DNA of 17,155 nt, taken from positions 1-17,155 of the forward strand of contig JAHIEN010000141.1 in the NCBI GenBank assembly GCA_018901615.1, given 5' to 3'. Position 1 is the first letter of the stretch, and each line of letters begins with the position of its first letter. The notes beneath the pieces were generated by a model, which saw nothing but the letters and a program-made list of their open reading frames with translations, did no database searches and had not been told where the DNA came from. Shown piece by piece: positions 13,738 to 17,155 of this stretch. The stretch comes from Candidatus Omnitrophota bacterium. GTDB taxonomy: Bacteria; Omnitrophota; Gorgyraeia; Gorgyraeales; Gorgyraeaceae. The position numbers and the translations under genes are program-made.

Positions 13738-14697
13738 CTATAAATTTTTATTTACAGCTTCCCAATCAGTCTTTTTCCATAGGAGACTGCCTGTATTAAA
13801 CAAATAACCCTTATCATGTGCAAATTTTCCTATTCCTTCAAAATTAACTTTTCCCGCTACGCTTTCTTTTTCTTTTATATGATCAAGATCTCCGGGATTA
13901 ATGGGGCCGTTCCACGAACAAACAGTATAATGCAGTCTTCCTTTTCTACCAGTATAAGATAGTTCTTTATATGTGGCCTTTTTTGGAACGAAGCCGCAGA
14001 TATACGCAGAAATAGGCTTAAAGGAAGGGAGGTCATTGTAGAGTTTTTCAGCCTCTTCTTTCGAGAGAGAACCTACTTCCTGGCCTATTTTTAATATTTT
14101 ATCTTTAAAGACGCTGATTTTTTTAAAAAATGCAAAAAGATGATCTCTCCCTGTACCTACTTTAACTAGTACATGAACATCTGAATGATTAAATTGATCT
14201 CCGGATATATCCAGCCAAATCCCATTCCACTTTATGGCTTTAATGCCTATTTTTAAGCGGGGAGTGCGGTATTCTGCATGAGGTTCTTTTATCTGATGGA
14301 TATCCATAGGCAGATAATCTTTTAGATTTCCTACATCATGACCCAGTTTTGCCGTAATACCCCAGTGTTTTTTGAGAAAAAGAGAGAAGGCATATTCACC
14401 TAAATAGCCGCGCGTCATATCTGCCCATAATTGCCCTAAATCTCTCTGACGGCTGCTCCCATAGTCTGTCGGAGCTGTTTTACTTAGAATCTTTAATGCA
14501 TCAATGCACATTTGGGAATAACCTTCTTCGTTTATAAAAACTAAATTCGGCAGAAATCTTTCATTAATCCATTCCTCAAATCCAGAGCTATCTGTGATCT
14601 CGCCGCCTGCTATTGATTTTTCAACTATTACACTCGCTTCTTTCGATTCAATATCCAGCTTATTTCCAATGATATTAACTGCCTCTTCTTTTTTCAT
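13738..14697 (-). CDS. Probable type II restriction endonuclease
   Basis: A 319-residue protein whose identity rests mainly on context: its ATG overlaps the stop of the C5-methyltransferase gene (ATGA), the usual arrangement of a methyltransferase and its endonuclease. The upstream TTG at 14703 is not needed, because TAGGAG lies 7 nt before this ATG. Counting from this ATG, the centre reads YLGEYAFSLFLKKHWG (98-113), then a segment with DYLPMDIHQIK (127-137), RLKIGIKAIK (147-156) and WLDISGDQFNHSDVHVLVKV (161-180). A PD-(D/E)xK nuclease could use Glu101, Asp132 and Lys153, with the acidic residue moved to the helix as in some type II enzymes. I do not recognise its specificity. It ends 14 nt before the glycosylase gene. 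Confidence 0.7.
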   Translation of the reverse strand: MKKEEAVNIIGNKLDIESKEASVIVEKSIAGGEITDSSGFEEWINERFLPNLVFINEEGYSQMCIDALKILSKTAPTDYGSSRQRDLGQLWADMTRGYLGEYAFSLFLKKHWGITAKLGHDVGNLKDYLPMDIHQIKEPHAEYRTPRLKIGIKAIKWNGIWLDISGDQFNHSDVHVLVKVGTGRDHLFAFFKKISVFKDKILKIGQEVGSLSKEEAEKLYNDLPSFKPISAYICGFVPKKATYKELSYTGRKGRLHYTVCSWNGPINPGDLDHIKEKESVAGKVNFEGIGKFAHDKGYLFNTGSLLWKKTDWEAVNKNL

Positions 14698-15821
14698 GTA
14701 CAACTCCTATTAGCAAACAAAGTCATTTGATTTTCCCAACTTGAAGGAACACTTGGGTATCGAATTCCTGCAAAAGTTTTTAAGACGGTTGTAAAAATAA
14801 TTTCTGATAATTTCGGCGGAACAGCCATACCTATCTGCCTGCGAACACTTTCTTTAGATCCTTCGAACACAAAACTATCAGGAAAAGTCTGGATACGTGC
14901 TCTTTCGCGGTTAGTTAATGCCCTTGGTTTTTCCCAATGATAACCATGAGTGCCGCCTCCGCCGCTTCCGGTAATCGTATAGGATGGTTTATCCGGATGA
15001 AGACGCTTATAAATCTGGCTTAATTTAGCCCCTTTTACATTTAATCTCAGACGTCCTGGCAGCTGAGCGGTCCATACATTTTCACCAGGCCGAATATGCC
15101 TTAAGCGCTCAATAACCAATTCCGACTGCCTCGTAGGGTCATTATTAAATGCGTTATCTGCTATAGGAGGATTTTCTAAAGCTTCTCTGGCTGTTACGGG
15201 ATCAAATAAAGTTGTAGGGGCTGGAACTTCAAATCTTAAATTTAATTTTTTATCTATTCCTATAATGATAACGCGATGCCTTGTCTGAGGTACGCCATAT
15301 TCTTCGGATTTATATAAATGTGCTGTTAAGGCATAGCCATTCCCTGCATTTTCTAAATCTAAAAGTATTTTCTCAAATGCTTTACCATTGTTTGAAGCTA
15401 TTATACCTCCGACATTTTCGGCCAAGAAAAATTTAGGCTTGAAATGATTTAATACGTTTACTCCATAAGTATAAAGAGGGCCAAATGTGCCACTGAAGCC
15501 CTTTTGTTCTCCGACAATGCTAAAATCATTACAGGGAAATCCGTATGCAAATGCATCTATGGAAGGGAGCTTTTTTACATTTAATCTGCGGATATCTCCG
15601 CAGATTACACTTTCTGGAGCGTCTGGACATATATTGCGGACATAGGTTTTGCATGAGTCTTTATCGTAATCATTCGCCCATACATGTTTTATCTTATAAA
15701 CAGCCTTTTCTGTTTCTGCTGAGGCTGAAACAGCTCCTAAAGCGAGTCCTCCTGGGCCGCAGAAAAGCTCTCCCAGCCTAAAAATTTTTGTTTTTTTGTA
15801 TTCCGATGTCTCTAATTTCAT
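14694..15821 (-). CDS. DNA (cytosine-5-)-methyltransferase
   Basis: A 375-residue C5-methyltransferase with the ten motifs in normal order. Motif I is LGELFCGPGGLALGA (16-30). Motif IV GFPCNDFS has the nucleophile Cys97. Motif VI is ENV (135-137), and motif VIII QTRHRVIIIG (179-188). A target-recognition region of about 120 residues follows, then motif IX RERARIQTFPDSF and motif X QIGMAVPPKL. It adds a methyl group to C5 of cytosine in a short target to protect host DNA from the partner nuclease; the target cannot be read from sequence. The ATG at 15821 has AGGA 8 nt upstream, and a candidate promoter lies in the 59-nt gap after the zinc-ribbon gene. Its stop overlaps the nuclease start. Confidence 0.95.
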   Translation of the reverse strand: MKLETSEYKKTKIFRLGELFCGPGGLALGAVSASAETEKAVYKIKHVWANDYDKDSCKTYVRNICPDAPESVICGDIRRLNVKKLPSIDAFAYGFPCNDFSIVGEQKGFSGTFGPLYTYGVNVLNHFKPKFFLAENVGGIIASNNGKAFEKILLDLENAGNGYALTAHLYKSEEYGVPQTRHRVIIIGIDKKLNLRFEVPAPTTLFDPVTAREALENPPIADNAFNNDPTRQSELVIERLRHIRPGENVWTAQLPGRLRLNVKGAKLSQIYKRLHPDKPSYTITGSGGGGTHGYHWEKPRALTNRERARIQTFPDSFVFEGSKESVRRQIGMAVPPKLSEIIFTTVLKTFAGIRYPSVPSSWENQMTLFANRSCT

Positions 15822-15844
15822 AATTAATCCTGCTCTTTTCGTTC

Positions 15845-15873
15845 ATTTTACTGCTGATTTGGCTTTTATTCAA
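15845..15873 (-). promoter_or_regulatory. Candidate promoter of the restriction-modification operon
   Basis: On the minus strand TTGAAT (15868-15873) and TAAAAT (15845-15850) are 17 nt apart. Transcription would start near 15838, 17 nt before the methyltransferase ATG, with the ribosome binding site in the leader. No SOS box lies here, so the operon could be expressed independently of lexA. Confidence 0.55.
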
Positions 15874-15880
15874 TTACAAT

Positions 15881-16084
15881 TTAATGATTAATCCCTCTGC
15901 ATTTTTCGCACTGATAATATCTTTTGCCGTACGTTGTGCAATAATAGCGAAAAGTTGTGTTTCCGCAATAAAGACAACCTTTTTCTGGCTTGTATGTATA
16001 GCAGCGCCAGCGAGCAATTAATTTTGGTCTTATATAAATACCTTGTTTAGCTGCCTCTCTTTTAATATATGTATCTACTCTCAT
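15881..16084 (-). CDS. 67-residue zinc-ribbon protein cotranscribed with lexA
   Basis: A small basic protein with two CxxC knuckles: C37-x2-C40 (GCLYCGN) and C59-x2-C62 (QCEKCRG), 18 residues apart, plus Cys28 and Cys49. This is a zinc ribbon likely to bind nucleic acid. The N-terminal part (MRVDTYIKREAAKQGIYIRP) is helical and charged. AGGGAA lies 4 nt before the ATG, and the gene starts 6 nt after the lexA stop, so it is made from the lexA transcript and should be SOS-induced. The family is not recognised. A regulator of the neighbouring restriction-modification operon is one possibility. Confidence 0.7.
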   Translation of the reverse strand: MRVDTYIKREAAKQGIYIRPKLIARWRCYTYKPEKGCLYCGNTTFRYYCTTYGKRYYQCEKCRGINH

Positions 16085-16090
16085 GATTCC

Positions 16091-16732
16091 CTATATTTTT
16101 CTAATAACGCCGGTTACCTTGCCTAATATCATAAAATTATTATTTGATAAGTCAACATATATTGGTTTCATGCTTTCATTTGCCGGCCGTAATATTACCC
16201 TATTAGAACTCTTGTCCTTATAGAATTTTTTAACCGTTGCCTCATCTTCAATAAGCGCAACTATGATATCTCCTTCCTCCGCATTTTGCTGCTGTCGAAC
16301 CACCACATGATCTCCGTCCAATATGCCGGCTTCGATCATGCTGTCCCCTTTGACTTTTAATGCAAAAACTCCTGTGGGGTTCTTTGCTAAAGACTTGTCA
16401 ACCGCAAGTTCTCCTTCAATATTCTCCTGTGCAAGGATAGGATTTCCTGCCGATATATTTCCCAGTATTGGTATTATGCTAACATTATTATTGTTATTTT
16501 CCTTGTGTGCGGTGTGAACTAATACCTCAATACCTCTTGATTTATGAGGCCTGCGAGAAACATAACCTTTGCGCTCAAGGGCTTCAAAGTGAGATTGAAC
16601 AGCATTTGGAGACTTAAAAGAAAATCTTTTCTGAACCTCTGGGATAGAAGGTGGGTATCCAAATTGATCTATATTTGATAAAATAAAGTCAAATATCTGA
16701 GCCTGGCGCTTTGTAAGAACCTTGCTTTTCAT
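16091..16732 (-). CDS. lexA: LexA repressor
   Basis: LexA represses SOS genes and cleaves itself when RecA filaments form on damaged DNA. With the ATG at 16732 it has 213 residues. The winged helix-turn-helix is at 1-70 (LTKRQAQIFDFILSN, PPSIPEVQKRF). The self-cleavage site Ala95-Gly96 lies in NISAGNP. The catalytic Ser131 is in KGDSMIEAGI, and Lys168 in EATVKKF. I reject the longer start at 16768 because it would translate the promoter and SOS box; MKSKVLTKRQ is the normal LexA beginning. ATG at 16738 is an alternative. There is no ribosome binding site, and the promoter places the RNA start at or one nucleotide before 16732, so the mRNA is probably leaderless. Confidence 0.95.
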   Translation of the reverse strand: MKSKVLTKRQAQIFDFILSNIDQFGYPPSIPEVQKRFSFKSPNAVQSHFEALERKGYVSRRPHKSRGIEVLVHTAHKENNNNNVSIIPILGNISAGNPILAQENIEGELAVDKSLAKNPTGVFALKVKGDSMIEAGILDGDHVVVRQQQNAEEGDIIVALIEDEATVKKFYKDKSSNRVILRPANESMKPIYVDLSNNNFMILGKVTGVIRKI

Positions 16733-16739
16733 ACACATA

Positions 16740-16768
16740 AGTATACTGTAAGAATTTACAGCTGTCAA
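16740..16768 (-). promoter_or_regulatory. lexA promoter
   Basis: On the minus strand a perfect -35 TTGACA (16763-16768) and -10 TATACT (16740-16745) are spaced by exactly 17 nt. Transcription should begin at about 16733 or 16732, the A of the lexA ATG. Confidence 0.85.
16746..16761. promoter_or_regulatory. SOS box (LexA operator)
   Basis: ctgtaagaatttacag is CTGT-N8-ACAG, the E. coli-type LexA operator. It is palindromic in its outer six bases on each side (CTGTAA / TTACAG). It fills 16 of the 17 spacer bases of the lexA promoter, so bound LexA must block RNA polymerase. This gives the autoregulation expected of lexA. Confidence 0.9.
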
Positions 16769-16786
16769 GCTTTTCTATGTTTTTTC

Positions 16787-17008
16787 TTATATAAACTTCT
16801 TGACCCAGTGGTATTCGGATATTTTGATCTTTATGGCATTGTTGTCTTTGATTCGTCTAAGTCTAACAATCCACGCTTTAGGAAACCACTCTTTCCTGCC
16901 GTCAAACATGATTAAAATAGCTTTTGGGGTCTCTTTTAGGAGAGTAACTTCTATCCATATATGCTCATTAAAGATAAGGTGATAAAGAAGAGCTTCCCAG
17001 GTGTGTCC
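16787..17008 (-). CDS. Small conserved-looking protein at the tRNA end, start uncertain or lost
   Basis: The frame is open from within the tRNA gene to TAA at 16787. From 17008 it reads GHTWEALLYHLIF, then IWIEVTLLKETPKAILIMFD and GRKEWFPKAWIVRLRRIK, ending SEYHWVKKFI. The pattern ETPKAILI-FDG-x3-WFPKAWI is reminiscent of small proteins with K-A-I-L and W-(I/F)-P-K-S motifs, but I cannot name the family. The only in-frame ATG (16909) would drop the first strands and has no ribosome binding site. The coding-like sequence upstream has no start. It may be the truncated 3' part of a gene cut by integration at the tRNA, or may start at a rare codon. It ends 18 nt before the lexA -35 element. Confidence 0.5.
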   Translation of the reverse strand, partial: GHTWEALLYHLIFNEHIWIEVTLLKETPKAILIMFDGRKEWFPKAWIVRLRRIKDNNAIKIKISEYHWVKKFI

Positions 17009-17015
17009 GAATTGA

Positions 17016-17028
17016 TGGCGTCCCCAAC
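17016..17028 (+). other. Right attachment-site repeat (tRNA-Glu 3' end)
   Basis: tggcgtccccaac covers CCA, discriminator and most of the acceptor 3' strand of tRNA-Glu and is identical to 7968-7980 in the same orientation. Integration downstream of the tRNA 3' end leaves the tRNA whole, as seen. Confidence 0.7.
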
Positions 17029-17093
17029 CGGATTCGAACCGGTGTCGTCAGATCGAAAATCTGATGTCCTAGGCCAGACTAGACGATGGGGAC
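17016..17093 (-). tRNA. tRNA-Glu (TTC anticodon), CCA encoded
   Basis: The 5' end is at 17093. Acceptor arms GTCCCCA and TGGGGAC pair fully, the anticodon arm TCAGA/TCTGA carries the loop TTTTCGA with anticodon TTC, and the T arm is CCGGTTCGAATCCGG. The discriminator is G, followed by encoded CCA (16018 offset not needed: bases 17016-17018). The body without CCA is 75 nt. Its 3' end (17016-17028) is repeated at 7968-7980, marking it as the integration site of the island to its left. Confidence 0.96.
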
Positions 17094-17112
17094 GTGGAAG
17101 GTTATGGGATTA

Positions 17113-17155
17113 TTATTCTTCTTCTTTCTCTTCAGGCACGACCTGCGCTATGTTC
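17113..17155 (-). CDS. C-terminal end of an unidentified gene
   Basis: The last 13 codons of a minus-strand frame read NIAQVVPEEKEEE, followed by two TAA stops 19 nt before the tRNA-Glu gene. The acidic tail is too short to identify the protein. It lies outside the proposed island, so it belongs to the chromosomal backbone. Confidence 0.5.
   Translation of the reverse strand, partial: NIAQVVPEEKEEE

Noticed and set aside
16733..16768. Longer LexA start giving 225 residues
   Set aside because: Those codons are the -35 element, SOS box and -10 element of the lexA promoter.
16800..16982. Plus-strand 60-codon frame between lexA and the tRNA
   Set aside because: The minus-strand frame over the same bases is far more protein-like, and the plus frame has no ribosome binding site.

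Overview
The window reads as about 17 kb of a Gram-negative-type bacterial chromosome of moderate-to-low GC. Support for this is a hisG with the long regulatory form, a CCA-encoding tRNA-Glu, an E. coli-type SOS box, sigma70-like promoters and exported single-pass alkaline-phosphatase-superfamily enzymes. A 31-residue arginine/lysine-rich AURKAIP1/COX24-type protein and the general gene flavour would suit an uncultured lineage such as Omnitrophota or the wider PVC neighbourhood. That placement is a guess; no marker gene here settles it.

Layout. (1) 1-1640, minus strand: hisG with a clean promoter, then the tiny AURKAIP1/COX24-type gene, a nested inverted repeat and the start of a TPR (lipo)protein. 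(2) 1640-7750: a sulfate-activation and hydrolase block. A membrane-anchored phosphodiesterase (+) converges on a minus-strand cysD-cysN-sulfatase-like operon. Between the convergent ends lies a leftover C-terminal tail of a second sulfatase-family protein. cysD and cysN would make APS from ATP and sulfate. No APS kinase or sulfotransferase is in view. (3) 7750-17030: an apparent genomic island. It is bounded by a 13-bp direct repeat of the 3' end of tRNA-Glu (7968-7980 and 17016-17028), with a decayed tyrosine recombinase just inside the left repeat.

The left half of the island (8054-12448) is scarred. It holds an integrase missing its N-terminus, a RadC N-terminus joined to a DUF2971-like C-terminus, and a PLD nuclease N-terminus running into the C-terminal half of an AlbA_2/Schlafen-type ATP-binding regulator. 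Intact-looking PPP-type phosphatase and SWIM-finger genes lie among them. The right half (12490-16732) is compact and looks functional. It runs lexA, zinc-ribbon protein, C5-cytosine methyltransferase, probable restriction endonuclease, HhH-GPD DNA glycosylase, Vsr nick-directed endonuclease and a 38-residue ORF, with overlapping or near-overlapping junctions in most places. The most interesting reading is a restriction-modification operon that carries two different candidate repair enzymes for T:G mismatches made by deamination of 5-methylcytosine. It lies next to a lexA whose SOS box fills the 17-bp spacer of its own promoter and whose mRNA appears leaderless.

Many start codons were moved from the longest open frame to a position supported by ribosome binding sites, overlaps or promoters; this is stated in each entry. 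All functions are assigned by motif recognition by eye, without database searches.
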